From contig NC_044600.1 in the NCBI RefSeq assembly GCF_901933205.1, forward strand, positions 5,060,501 to 5,124,500: a stretch of 64,000 nucleotides of DNA, given 5' to 3'. How positions within the stretch are numbered: position 1 is the stretch's first letter; each line of letters opens with the position of its first letter. This document shows, one piece after another, positions 24,231 through 36,772 of the stretch. Under the pieces are notes generated by a model. That model had not been told where the DNA came from. It did not search any database and saw nothing but the letters and a program-made list of their open reading frames with translations. The DNA comes from Camarhynchus parvulus. Lineage: Eukaryota > Chordata > Aves > Passeriformes > Thraupidae. The translations under genes were made by a program, and so were the position numbers.

Positions 24231-26421
24231 GAAGGATATCGGGAGCTGGGTGCTCTGACACAGATTAGGATGAGCTAACTGAAAACTTTTCGCAGATTAA
24301 CGTCTTGAGTCTGAGCTTCAAAACTGCCCGGGCTGGGCAAACCCATCAGAGAGGAGGGTGATGGCCCCTTGAAGATTAAATGCAGCATAAATCTTAACCC
24401 AAAACTTCTGTGCCTCTTAGAGAATTTAGGCAGAATGTGGTGATTGTGCCAACTTCGCTGCTGCTGGAACGGACCCAGGCAGCTGTGCCTGGCTGGGATG
24501 TTTGCTTTCTCTCCGGAGTTATTGGTTTAATTAAACTCTCCTGACAAAAATCTTCAGCTGTTGGGAACGTCAAGGCCTGGGAGAACAACTCCTTAAAATG
24601 TTACAGGAGATTGGGAATGGGATTTATGCCCTTTGTGGAGTTCATCCTTCTAAACCACCGCGGTGATTCCAGCTTTGTATCCATCCGTGGTTGCCATTAA
24701 ATCCAGAAGTTGTAGTGAGCAGGTTATTCAGTCACCATTTGGTTTAGGATTATTTTTTTCTTTTATAAGGAACATTTTTTTCTGCTACAGCCAGAACTAG
24801 AAGCTGGAAAAGTGCAATCTGTAGGCTGAGACATAATAGCGTTCTCTAACCTGTAGAGATCACATAAAAACCCAAAAATTCCAATTTTGTCCCTATGGAA
24901 CATAAAATTTTTGGTATTGATGAGAAAAAAAACATCCCCAGAGCAATATATTCCCGCTGTCCTCCAAGACACTCAAAGTAATCCATGGATGCCTTTATCC
25001 TTCTCCTCCTAAATAGGCCAAATGTTGTGCTATCAGCCCACTCTGTGTATTTTCATTTAAATAAATAAAGTACAAACATTTCCAACACAGTGCCCTTAAG
25101 AGAGGTTTATTTGCCAAACATGAAGAAAGGAGGACGCTGCCTCTCTTCTTGGTTCCAGTTACAGAAGAGTGTTTGCTTTAAAATGGAAAAACAAGGAACA
25201 GACTCCTGGGCTCTTCATCTCTGCACAACCCACTTGGTGTCCCCACCCTGATCCCATGGTGTTCATCCTAGACTTGGGACAGGGTGGGATTTAGTGAACT
25301 GTCCTTGTTAAAACATTGGCAGGACATCAATAATCTGGAGTTATTTTGGAAAACAAGGGAAACTGGGCTGTTATCTTATTGGAGAGTGTGGCTGCTGAGA
25401 AGGCACAATGTTTGGAAGCAGAAGTTTTACCCCCTCTTTGCAGAATTTGCTGCCCGTGCACAGAAATCCCATGGAAATGACACTTCTGGGCTGTCTCTGG
25501 TTGTGTCAGTGCTGGAGTGGCTTTGGGACTGGCATGTGCAATTCCCATTGATTTCAGCCAGGCAGGAACACCTGAATTTATGGGATAATTTTGCCCGGAA
25601 AATGAGCATGTTGCATTTCCCGGTGATTAACACTTAATTCTTCTGCTGTCAAACCTGCTGAGTATTTTCAGTCAATTGAGGCTTTCTTGTGCCAATTTTC
25701 CTACTTCAGGGCACTTAGGAGCCCTCCAAGGAGCCAAAGAGCAGAACCCAAATCCAACTGGCATTTGAAGGCCACTGGAATATACATGACCAAGGCATTA
25801 ACTTTGTTCCTTTATTGCTCCTTCCCTTCCTGCTCTTTCCTGCCCCAGCAGAACTCATTTGTCATTTGGGCCTTAAATATTGCATGGCTTTGGTTCATCC
25901 TGAGGCTTCCATGGAGCCTTCCATCCATAGAATCCATGAACAGGCTGCTGTGGCACAAATGGAGCATCCAGGGGTGGCTTGGTGGCATCTGAGTGGTTTA
26001 GGAACCCTGCCTGGGGAAGGGAATATCCCCATTAGCCCCAAACACCAGCTCTGTGCCTCAAATTGTTGTATTTGGAATTTTTTGCCTGTCTGCAATGCAT
26101 TCATGATGTGCTGTCTCGTTCTTTCATCCTGTGGCACAGCTTCTAAAGGTCTCACGATTTTAAAGCACCGGCTTTAGGACCACAACTCCTGTGGAATAAT
26201 GTTTAGTGTCTGGGTGACCCCAAAGGATCATTGTTGGGGAGATTAAACCAACAGGTTTAATTGTGTTTGAACGGGGGGTTTCATTGAGGGTTTTGCCAGG
26301 AAAGCTAAAAGAAAAGATCAGTAATAGTGGCATTTTCCTGGGGGAAAAGGGAAAAACATCACTTTACAGACACCAAGGTTGGTGATGGAAAAGATTTTAA
26401 AGGAAAATTCCTGAGCAGAAC
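24231..26421. other. No gene recognised
   Basis: Unique, AT-rich sequence. Open frames are short and without recognisable motifs. Confidence 0.5.
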
Positions 26422-26540
26422 CAGGTTGGACTCAGAGCAACCTGGGACAGTGGAAGGCATCCCTTCCCATGGCAGAGGTGGGACTGGGTGAGGTTTAAGT
26501 TCCCTTCAGCCCAAACCACTCCATGATTCTGTGATCCTCT
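26422..26540 (+). mobile_element. CR1 LINE 3' fragment
   Basis: GAGCAACCTGGGACAGTGGA, TTTAAGTTCCCTTCAGCCCA and CCATGATTCTGTGATCC. Confidence 0.9.
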
Positions 26541-27837
26541 AACCTTTCAAGAGCTCATTAATGCTGCAGAATTCTTAATGTTCCATGGTTTGTCAGGGCT
26601 TCCATTTGAAATGTTTTTTGAAAAGTTTTATAACAGAGCGACCAAAAATCTCTTTGGAATCAAACGGAAGTGCAAAGCATCATCTTTTGAATTTTGGAGG
26701 TTTTAAATAAGCATTTAGAAGAATTTTTAAATAATTTTGAGTGCTGTAGAGAGATGTCAGAGAAGAAAAACAAAAGGGAAGTGCTCATTTGAAGCCATCC
26801 CCTTGCAATTTTAAAAAGGCCTCATTTAAAAATCTCGGTTTGTTTATTTATCAGCACTTAACGTTCCATTACTTTCCTATCCAACAGAGCTTTTTGCCAA
26901 TAGATGCCAGGATATTTCTTCTCCAAATGTTTAGACCTTTCTTTCAACTTAATGCACTTAAGCAAAGGCAGGATCATGAGCTGCTGAAATTGGGGAAAAG
27001 GTAAAATAAAAACTTATGCTGTTTGCTGGGTCAGGTAAATCCAAACCTCTGGTGGCACCAAGGCCTGGACTTGAGTATCTCTCCAAACCTTCAGTGTTGT
27101 CCTCCTTTTATTTTATCCCCAAATAAGCCAGGAAAGTCATCTCTGCAGACAGAGTCCTCTCCCTGTCTCTAGCACTCCTCACTCCTTTGCTTTCCATGTC
27201 CTGCAGGAATTTCATCTGGCTCTTCCAAGGTTGTCTAAGTAGCTTCAGAACCTTTAATTCCTCTTGTTGATGGAGAAGGGATTCATTCTGCAGACTTCCC
27301 TCTCATTCCTCATCTTTCTCATAACAGGGAGCCATTTCCAAGCATGACCACATCAAGCCCTTGGTGTCTCCCTGCAGAAATCACATCCAGGAAAGAAATT
27401 CCTGGTTATTCTCTTCTCCAGAATGAGTTCAGAAACTCACCATGTCTGTATTTTCTGTGAGATCTGGGTTTGTTGGCTCCTTTTCCCCAGTTCTGCTGGG
27501 ACAGATCCCAGTGGGAATGGACACTGCTGTCTTGACAGGAGGATCCAGCTACTCCGAAATCTTATCCCTGGCAAAGGGAGCAGGTGTTTTCCAGCAGAGC
27601 CCCTGCTCCAGCTGGCCAGATCCTGATTCCCAGGCTGTGACATCACTCCTGCCTGATGGTGCCCAAAGAGACACCAAAACCCTTCCCTTTTTCTTCCCCT
27701 CCTGCAGAGCAGGGTTTTAATGAAAATCAGGAGAAGCAGAGTTGGTTTATTGGGGTTTTTTCTGAATCCTGGTGACTGCTCCTATTCCAGACATGCTGGA
27801 GCCAGGGTTTTAGGCTGGGACAGGGGACTGGAGGGTG

Positions 27838-27905
27838 ATGGTGCCCATGGCACAGGGGTTGGACTGGATGATCCTTAGGATGATCCCTCCCAGCCCAAGC
27901 TGTCA
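27838..27905 (+). mobile_element. CR1 LINE 3' fragment, degraded
   Basis: GCCCATGGCACAGGGGTTGG then ACTGGATGATCCTTAGGATG and CCTCCCAGCCCAAGC; short and diverged. Confidence 0.6.
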
Positions 27906-28299
27906 GTGCCAGCAGGAGATCCCATATATCCACATTTCATCCCTCACAGCTCCCCTGGGCTGAGGCTGTGGGATGGCTGCACCTGGAAAGTGACTTCAGC
28001 AAGTGCTGCTGTTTTTTCCTAGAGGAAAATGAGTTTCACCAAAAACAAAAATGGGAAATGTGGAGAGCCAGCCTGGTGAGAAGAGCCACCACAGGGCAGG
28101 AATGAAGGGAGAAGACACCAACAGAGGACTTGCCCAGGGCTGGCTGCTGTTCCTAGGCAGAAGCACAGAGGGAGGTTTAAATTTCAACAAATCTCAAGGA
28201 CATGAGAAATCAGGGAATTTATTCTGTGTTCTGACAGCAAAAGCTCCCTGGTTTAAAGGGCTGGGAGCACCCCAAACAATCGAGGGCACAGCCAGGCAG

Positions 28300-28505
28300 G
28301 AGCACAATTCTGCTGGGCATGAATAGAAGGAAGAAGCAGCTGAATATCAGGAAATGTTTGGAACAATGCAGAGATTGGGCTTCGCTGGAGGCTCCCAAGG
28401 GAAGTGGTAAAAGCCACAAGGGCTGAATAATGGAAAATCAGACAAAACCATGGTGTGTATGTCATGGAGAGAAATCCTGCAGCACAGGCCTGGGGAATTG
28501 TCAAT
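28300..28505 (+). mobile_element. Older CR1-like LINE fragment
   Basis: CTGAATATCAGGAAATGTTT, then GGAGGCTCCCAAGGGAAGTG and GTAAAAGCC. This wording is that of an older reptile-bird CR1 type, not the songbird type seen elsewhere in the window; the end is lost. Confidence 0.55.
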
Positions 28506-28577
28506 CCTCAGGGAGCACAGCATTGCTCTTGTGTTAATAATGTCTTTAAGTGACCAGGTTTGGGTCACACATTGAAG

Positions 28578-28770
28578 ATTCCTTGCAGAGGAGGGAGGTG
28601 GGGAGGCCCTGGCACAGATTGCTCAGAGAAGCTGTGGCTGCCCATCCCTGGAAGTGTCCAAGGCCAGGTTGGAGCAACCTGGGACCATGGCACGTGTCCC
28701 TGCTGATGGCAAGGGGTGGGGCTGGATGAGCTTTAAGGTCCTTCCCACCCAAACCAGGCTGGGATTCTGT
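28578..28770 (+). mobile_element. CR1 LINE 3' fragment
   Basis: GCACAGATTGCTCAGAGAAG, CCCATCCCTGGAAGTGTCCA, then GAGCTTTAAGGTCCTTCCCA. Confidence 0.9.
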
Positions 28771-29649
28771 CTCTTGACCCTAAAAATGAGGCAGGTTTGG
28801 GCCCAGGACTCATAGGAAGCTCTGTGATTGTGCCCAGCCGGGGTCAAATGCCCAAATTGTGCCTCACTTGTAGGACTTGGATTAGCAAAGCTCATTAGCA
28901 GAGCTAATCTTGCCCAGCCTGAGCTTTGCTGGTGCACAAGCTTCCAGTGTTATGCAAATCCAAGCAGATTTATTTGTGTTATGCCACCACTGCTTTACTC
29001 CCACTCTCCAGTTGTTGCTGGGACTTTGGCCACCCCTCAGCCTCACGAATTGCAATTAAGCTTTTGGCAAAGCAGTCAAGACTGTCTGCTCTGGGTTTGC
29101 CTCATAGCCCTGAAAGATACAGATATGCATTTCTTTGGGAATGGCCCCAAAATGCCTCCAAAGTGCCCATCAGGGAGTCCTCACACCCCCCAACCCTGCT
29201 ACACCAGGACCTGACCTTCTTCCTCCCAACCCTCCCTTCTCCAGCCTGTTATCAACACTTGGCATCCACTGGAAGTCCAGCCTGAAGTTCAGATTCATCC
29301 CAAAGCTTGTAGTTCATGACCCAAAATTCCTGCCCAGGCTGACTGCTGTCCCACAGGATCTCCTCCCACCATCTCCTGAAAGGTGGGCATTTCTTCAGCA
29401 CCAAGCAAAGAAATCCAGGAGATAAACCAAATAAAAGCTGCTTTGCTAAAAATATTTCGGCTCCTGAGGGAAGAAGAGCTTCACCATGCCAGGGAGAGGC
29501 CTCCCTGTCCAGGAGCTCCCTAGATAAGGATGGAATTCCTTGTATAACCTTTCCCTTTGTTACCAGAGCTTTGTTTTGAAGAGGAAAGCAACCCCAACAG
29601 GGCAGTGCCTCTATTTTTGTCCTTTTACCTTTCCTCCTGATGTCCTTCC

Positions 29650-30048
29650 AAGCCTGGGCAAGGCGCGGCTGCCCCGCCACACCCCTGTAGCATTGGGGAG
29701 CAAAGACACACAGACCTCCTTGCTGCTCCAAAGAAGATCATTTATTGAAACAAACCGAGTATTTTATGGCCTAAACGTAACCAAATTTAACCAAATTTAA
29801 CCAAACTTAAACAAATTAAACTGAAACAAGCCCTCATTGGCTGGCTGCCATGGCAGTGTCATTGTTGGTGTGTCCCTTTATCCAGTCAGATCTCTGTTCA
29901 TGTGGTGTTCACAGGTCTCTCATGATGCCTCAGGATTTTAGCTTTTCTATTTCCCATGTATTTGTAATCCTACAAACCTTTAGTGTATAACTCTAAACTT
30001 CATATTCAGTGTTAGCTCCTGTCTCCCCATTTTGGGCAGACACAACAA
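29650..30048 (-). mobile_element. Candidate solo LTR, minus strand
   Basis: Read on the minus strand it begins TGTTGTGTCTGCCC near 30048. It has CATAAAATACT as a possible TATA element near 29760-29770 and AATAAA near 29738, followed by a GC-richer U5-like end. This order is that of a retroviral LTR of about 400 bp. The family is not recognised and target-site duplications could not be confirmed. Confidence 0.4.
29768..29822. repeat. Short 10-bp tandem, TAACCAAATT
   Basis: TAACCAAATT is repeated about four to five times with decay (last copies TAACCAAACT, TAAACAAATT). It sits inside the U3-like part of the minus-strand LTR candidate. Confidence 0.75.
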
Positions 30049-30102
30049 TTCGTCTCCAGATCTGGGAGTCAAGGACACCTCCCTGCCTCAGGCTCCAAGA
30101 TA

Positions 30103-30371
30103 TGTACAACAGAAATGAGTTGGGGGGGAGCAAACTTGGGGTCAATGACTTCATTACCTGAAGCTGTAATTGGAAGATTAACCCCCAATATGCAAATGGA
30201 CCAAACTTTTAAAAGTGTGCAAACCCGTGACCTATGGTCCATTTTTGGGTGTAGCCCCTGGGAGGCTTTGTCTGCCCAAATGTGTCTGAAGGCCCTTCAA
30301 TAAATAGAACCACTTTTTATTCCCTTAATTTTGTCTGGCCTCTGCTTTTAGGTAGCCCCAAAAAGGCATCA
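30103..30371 (+). mobile_element. Candidate solo LTR, plus strand
   Basis: About 270 bp with a TTTTAAAAG TATA-like site near 30208, AATAAA at 30299-30304 and a T-rich stretch after it ending AGGCATCA, resembling R-U5 of an avian ERVL-type LTR. Boundaries are approximate and no gag or pol sequence lies nearby. Confidence 0.4.
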
Positions 30372-31677
30372 CCCCAACCAATGCACAAGGCAACCATCAG
30401 CCAACTCTCCAGCCCACAGCTGAATCCTTCCCAGAGTGCTTTCTGGTGAACAACAGTGAAAAATGTCCTTTTTCTTATTTCCCACACATCCCCACTCTGG
30501 GGAACAGCTCTCCTTGAAACGTGAGACCCTCACTCATAATTCATGGGCTTCCCATTTTAGCACCCCTAAGGGAAGGACAACTGCACCTCCTGTGGCTTGG
30601 AGCCAACACAGGATTTTCTCCTGGGTTCCTGTCTCCCCTCCTTGGCTGTCTTGCTTTTCCTCTGGGAAGGGATTTACCTAAAGCAAGGATTTTACTCAAC
30701 ATTTAATAGTGGTTGTATCGAATGAAGTGAACAGACTGAAGCAAATCAGCCCCTCTAATTTTACAGAGTCTGATTGAAGTCTTTGCTGCTGGTTTCTGGT
30801 TTCTGGCAATGCAATTTCATGAATTATTAATCATGCTGGACTCCCCCAAGCCATGCTGGCTGTGGCATGGGAGATAATAGGATGCTTTTCTTCTTAATAA
30901 CAGCACCTGCAGCCCAACTTCCATGGGACCTGCTGGGCTTGAGGATCCTTTCATCCATCCCTTTCCCATCCCTGCCCTGTCATAGACACAGATCTGCTCA
31001 GCAAGAAGAAGTCTGGGAGGATTGTCCCCGTTTTCAGCTGGACAGTGACACAGCCATGGCCAAAGGTTTGCTGAGGCTTTGGTGGAGCTACGCTGGATGT
31101 GTTGGAAAGGGCTTGGATTAACCTCATGCCGCCAAAAAGCCAAATGGCCCAATTCCAGCTCCTCCACCCTGGGCCTGCCTGTCCTGGGGAGGGTTGGGAA
31201 GGTCTGGGAAGTGCCTGGTGGGCTCCAAGAGGCCGTGGACGGTCCCCAGTTGGACTCAAGGTGGGTTTGGAGCAGGATGGGATGGGGAGGGTGCCAGGAT
31301 GTGCTGAGGGCAGAGCTGAAGGCAGATCCCAGCTCAGGAGCCCCTCAGGAGCTGCAGGTGGAGTTTCCTCACAGGGCTGGAATACAATGAGCTCCCAATG
31401 AAGGCAGCACCTTCCAGCAGCTCCCACTCCATGCCTAGGGACAACCAGCTCTGGCTGCTCTGGGATCCAGGACAGGGAGCACAAACCAGCACGCCCAAAG
31501 GGAAGCACCAGAGGAATTCAGGGGGACAGAAAAACAGCCTGGAATTTGTCCAGGTCCTTGGGGCTGTCACTCCATCTCCTGCCAAAGGACCATGAGTGGC
31601 CTTTGTCCCAGTGCTGTGTCCCCTGGGAGAGGTGCAGGGAACTGGGACCAGTGCTTGGGGTGTTCCTGGGTGCTGGG
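30372..31677. other. No gene recognised
   Basis: Unique sequence between the LTR candidates and the hexanucleotide array; GC rises toward the array. Confidence 0.5.
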
Positions 31678-31833
31678 CCAGCCCCAGCTCCAGCTCCAGC
31701 CCCAGCTCCAGCCCCAGCTCCAGCTCCAGCCCCAGCTCCAGCTCCAGCTCCAGCTCTAGCCCCAGCTCCAGCTCCAGCCCCAGCTCCAGCTCCAGCTCCA
31801 GCTCCAGCCCCAGCTCCAGCTCCAGCTCCAGCC
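31678..31833. repeat. Hexanucleotide array, CCAGCT/CCAGCC, 26 units
   Basis: One hundred and fifty-six bases of six-base units alternating CCAGCT and CCAGCC, with one CTCTAG variant near 31755. Because the unit is a multiple of three, all frames stay open and give Pro-Ala, Ser-rich or Glu-Leu/Ala-Gly dipeptide runs; these are not taken as genes. Confidence 0.97.
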
Positions 31834-32271
31834 CGTGCAGGACAGTTTTCCACAGTGGCACAGAGAGGTTTTCCCTTGGGAGCCCTGGCAGTGGCTGCAC
31901 TCAGCTGTAGCTCCCAATCAATGTTCCCATGAGAACCCAAGGTGACTTTTCGGACCATTCTGAGCAGGTCCTATATTTATCCTAACCCTGACACATCTTT
32001 AAATAGCACGGACACATGGCAGGCCCCTGGGCAGACAGTTCACCACTGTCAGCTTCCCTTGGAGCACTTTGTAAAGGAGCAGATCCTCCCTAAACACTGC
32101 TTTGATCCCACATTTTTCTGACCAGCAGGAATCGCCAGAGCCTCTACCTTCTCTGTCAAGTCACTGTTACACCTCTTCTGTAAACATTCTTTCTCCTCTT
32201 TCTGTTCTCTTTAGCTTTCCCCAAACACCCCTCCTGCCATTGTCCAAAATCCCACTGAGCCTCTCACAAAT

Positions 32272-32635
32272 TCCCAGAATGAGGGAGGTTGGAAAAGCCC
32301 TCCAAGGCCATGGAATCCAACCTGTGCCTGATCCCCACTTTGTCACCAGCCCAGAGCTGAGTGCCACCTCCAGGTGTTCTTTGGACAATGGAGACTCCAA
32401 ACCTCCCTGGGCAGCCCCTTCCAGTGCTTCACAAGCCTTTCCATGGAGAAATTCCTGCTGATGTCCAACCTGAGCCCATCCTGGCCCAGCCTGAGGCCAT
32501 TCCCTCTCCTGCTGTCCCTGTTCCCTGGGAGCAGAGCCTCCCCTGGTTCCCCCCTCCTGTCAGGGATCTGTGCAGAACCACCAGATCCCCCCTGAGCCTC
32601 CTTTTCTCCAGCCCTGCTTTTGCCCAGCTCTGGAG
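32272..32635 (-). mobile_element. CR1 LINE 3' fragment, long
   Basis: Reverse orientation: GAGGTTGGAAAAGCCCTCCA, GGCAGCCCCTTCCAGTGCTT, TTCCTGCTGATGTCCAACCT and CCCTGAGCCTCCTTTTCTCC, spanning about 360 bp of the 3' region. Confidence 0.93.
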
Positions 32636-32639
32636 TTAA

Positions 32640-35371
32640 ACTTTCCCCTGGTTCCAGGAGAACACATGGTTTTGCTTAAGCTGTGCCGAAGGAATTCCGA
32701 GCCGAAAGTCGTGGATGTGGCTCTGCCAAGGTAAAGTAACCTCTGCTGTGAACTTGGACCATCAAAGCTCAGCCCTGTTTGTTTTCCTACGTATGGATTT
32801 ACCAGCTGCTGCTCTCTGACATTCCCTGAGGTTTTCTTTTTCCCAATCCAGACGTCATTGCTGGGTTTGTCATCCCACGTGCAGGGGGCAGCCAGGTATC
32901 CCAGGAGGCCTCTCCTCCACCCAGGGATCCAGCAGGGAATCCCAAGTTACTCTTTGCACCAAATTTACTGTGAGGGGAACAGGTACAAGCAGTGTTTTAC
33001 ACACTCAGCCTCACAGAAAGGCTTGCAGAAATCTTAATAGAAGCTGTGGAAAATGCCAGGGGATCCTGGAAAACTGCTGGGTATTTTATATTCATTTTTC
33101 TGAAATGTTTGCTCTGAGAAATTTATTTCCTTTGAGATGTCTGTGCTGGATTAGAGAAAACAAGGGGAAACCTGACTGTAGAAGTGTGTATCTTCTCTTG
33201 TGAGACACCTGACTATTCCTTGGGATTAATTTTGTTCTGTTTTGAGAGAAAGCTTCACACAAAGACCACATCCTGGAGCTGTCACAACCACAGCTTGAAC
33301 CTTGCCATTGGCAGGCGGACATTTGTGTTCCCAAAGTTTGGGATAACTCCCAAAGGCTCCCTGGCTTGCTGTGTGTCCCTTGTCCCTGCCAGGGGATGGT
33401 GTCACTTTATCCACACCCACATCCATGGATTGGCCACACTGGATAAGGACAACTGGAAGTTTTTGTGCTGTTTGGGACTCAAACCAACAGTTCCCCACAC
33501 ACCTGACACTGAAAAATTGGGGTTTGAGCCTTGATTATCAGATTTGCACAGCCTGGGCAAGAGCTCAGGTGTGGTAGGACGCCCTTGGCAAAGGATGAGG
33601 AAGGTTTTATAAAAAGTAATTGTGTTTTACAGAGCTGCCTTGACACAAATGAGGGATTGAGACAATTTTCTTGGCTTGTACAAGTTGCTTCTACCAATGA
33701 CAATGATTTCACACAGTGTCATTTAGAATTTGGGTCCTACCTGGTGTCTGAGAGAGCAGTGGAATTGATTTAGGCTGAAAACAGAGCCCTCCAAAGCTCA
33801 GAAATGCCCCAGTTAAGGTTGTCTGATGGATTTTTGCACCAGAAAATGTATTTTTTGTATATTTTCTCTATATTTTCTTCATCCAGTTTTCTCCACAAGC
33901 TGCCACTTTATTTGGATGCACAGGATGAAAAACAGAGCTTGAAAACCTTGCTAAGTCTTTGTAAAGAAAGAGTTTCTCCAGTTCAGAGGTTTTTATAATT
34001 TGCCAGGTGTCAAAGAGTTCCTCAGGTGACATCAATGAGATTCTTGGGTCAAGTTGAGAAAACGGCATTTTGAATGAAATTTGGGAGCTGTTCTCAGTGA
34101 CCTTTAGAGTGCAAAAAAGGACGTTTGAGATGTGGGTCCCAGCTCTCCCTGCTGATTTCAATGCCTGTTTGTGTCACTCCTGGAGATATTTGAACAGATT
34201 AAAAACAAGGAGCACGTTCAGGAGCCCCAGGGAAGCATTGGGAGCAGCCTGGCTGAACCCAGCTCCTCACCTGGAAAACCTCAACCTGTGTTCCTGGCAC
34301 GTGGCTTGTCTTGTTCCAGAGATCCACAGGCAAAAAAACAAAATAATCTGGCAGCAAGCCTGGTATAGCCTCAGGGCCAGAATCCGGGCAAAAGCATTTT
34401 CAGGGAGCAGAGCTGGGCAGAGGAGTCTCTGGAGGAGCGAGATGTAATTCCCAGCTCCAGGCAGAGCTGCCTTCAGTCTGGCAGAGGCACAGGGGACAAT
34501 GCCTGTGTTCCTGTTTTCTGAAGGGAGGTTGGAAACTGGGAATGGAGAAAGGAAATTTCTGCTCCCTTTTCTCCCAGGGAGAAATTCCTGGGGAAGAACC
34601 AGAAGGGAATCCTACACAAGCCAGTACAAATGAGATAAAAACCCTACAGAATGAGCTAAAAATGAACACAAATACAGCAAAATCTCTGCCCACCAGATCT
34701 CCCCACGACACGACCAGGAGCAGAAGGGCTGGTGGCTGCCTTTGTCCCCAGGCTTTCCCTCAGCCCATACCCCTTTGGGTTTGTTTTGTTTGTTTGGGTG
34801 AGTTTCCCTTAATCTGGCAGGGCTCTGGAGCTGCATTGAGCACTGAGGCTGCTCTGGCTCTGGGCTGAGCTCCACAAACACCCAGGGCATGCAGAAGCGT
34901 CCGGGCAAAGGCTCAGCCCTCCAAGCTGATGGGTAAAAATAACCTGAGCAGAGTCTGGGAGATGAAAGCACCCACAGCACGTCCCCAAACACAAACCCTT
35001 TAATGAGGTCGAGCCACTGGGGCTGGCCCAACAATTTTAGGGGCTCTGGTGGCCAGGGTCCCCATGAATAGAGCACTTGTGGAAGGCCTCCTGTGCCACA
35101 AGAGGGGAGGGGAGAACAAGGCTCAATGAAAGCTTTTAGAAAGCTCTGCTTTTCCAGGCCACGTTTAACATTTAAACTGCTGCGAACTTGATACCTCCAC
35201 GTTCAAACTCCTTTCATGACAGCAGCACACAGAAAAAAAGGAGAAAAACCTGTTTGGCTTGATTTTCAGGTAAACTTAGACTTCTCCAGGAGCTTTTTTT
35301 CCTGGCTTTTTATATTAGTGGAAGGCAGGTAATTTAACACATTTTTACAGGCTCGCAGCAGTGTCAGGGCT
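32640..35371. other. No gene recognised
   Basis: Unique sequence with no frame that looks coding. Confidence 0.5.
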
Positions 35372-35833
35372 GCTCATGATGAGAAAGACACTGAGGGGCT
35401 GGAGTGTGTCCAGGGGAGGGAATGGAGCTGGGAAGGGTCTGGAGCACCAGGAGCAGCTGAGGGAGCTGGGAAGGGGCTCAGCCTGGAGCAAAGGAGGCTC
35501 AGGGGGCACCTTGTGGCTCTGCACAGCTCCTGACAGGAGGGGACAGCCGGGGGGGATCGGGCTCTGCTCCCAGGAACAGGGACAGGAGGAGAGGGAACGG
35601 CCTCAGGCTGGGCCAGGGAAGATTTAATTTGGATATTTGGGAAATTTCTTCATGGAATGGGTGGTCAGGTGTTGGAATAGGTTGACCAGGGAATCACCAT
35701 CCCTGGAAGAGTTCAAAAAATGTGTGGGTGTGTCACTTTGGGACACGGTTTAGCAGCAAAGTGGCAGTTTTAGATTAACAGGTGGACTGGTTGATCTTTT
35801 CCAACCTTAGTGATCCCATGATCCTCTGATTCC
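35372..35833 (+). mobile_element. CR1 LINE 3' fragment, longest in the window
   Basis: About 460 bp: GGAAGGGGCTCAGCCTGGAG, AAGGAGGCTCAGGGGGCACC, GAAGATTTAATTTGGATATT, CCATCCCTGGAAGAGTTCAA and TTGATCTTTTCCAACCTTAG. The reverse-transcriptase part is absent. Confidence 0.95.
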
Positions 35834-36540
35834 TGGGGCATTTGGGTTCGTTTGCATGTTTGCATTTGCAAACAGCCTTATGCTAGAAGCAAACACTCCA
35901 GATATTCCCAGTGCCATGGTGGGGTCCTGGCCCTGCCGGGTGTTCCTGTGTCCCCTGGCTGCAGCTGCTGCTCTGAGGCAGCTCATCCTGTGCTAATTAA
36001 CTGATGGGTAACGAAGCAGGGGAGGCTGTCCTGTGCCAGCCCCTCTCTGTTCCCACTCTGAGGGACTCTGTCCAGCCCAGGTGTCCCTGCACAGGCAGCA
36101 CAAGCTGTGAGCACCTCTGGAACTCACCCAGGAGCCCAGGTCACGTCCTGCAAACCGTTGGAGCCCACAGAGCTCTGGCAGCCTCCCCAGCTCCCAGGGT
36201 TTGTTGGGTGTTGCCATGGAGAGCAGGAGCTCTTCCTGCCTTGCTCCTGGCTGCTTTTCCAGCCACTGTGCCGAGGGCAGGGAGCACAAACCGTGCAGGG
36301 AGGCACGGAATGGCTGCAGAGAGAACAGGCTGCGCTGCTGTCCTCAACCAGTAGTGCCATCACCCACCTACAGCCCACAGGTTCCTTTGTGATGATAAAT
36401 AGCCCTTGGTGGCTTTCCTGGCTTCGTGGTGGGGGTGTCCAGGTGTCTCAGAGCTGCCAGGAGCAGCCTGTGGATGAGCAGGACACACAGGGAAGCCAAG
36501 AGGTGCTACCTGCCTTCAATTCCATAAATTGCTATTGCCT

Positions 36541-36772
36541 GAGAAAAAGGGGAAATTCAGGTTGGACGTCAGAAGGAATTTCTCAATGGAAAGGGTGGGC
36601 AGGCATTGGAAGGGAATGCCCAGGGGGGTCTGGAGTCCCCATCCCTGGAGGTGTCCAAAGAAGGCCTGGATGTGACACTCAGTGCTCCAGGCTGGTGACA
36701 AGGTGGGGATGGGGCACAGCTTGGCCTCAGTGATCCTGGAGAGCTTTTCTAACCTCACAGATTCTGTGAAAG
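36541..36772 (+). mobile_element. CR1 LINE 3' fragment
   Basis: TTCAGGTTGGACGTCAGAAG, GAATTTCTCAATGGAAAGGG, CCATCCCTGGAGGTGTCCAA and a terminal CACAGATTCTGTGAA. Confidence 0.92.

Noticed and set aside
31334..31958. Frames encoding Glu-Leu, Ala-Gly or Pro-Ala repeats
   Set aside because: Produced by the hexanucleotide array on both strands; flanking residues are unlike any known protein.
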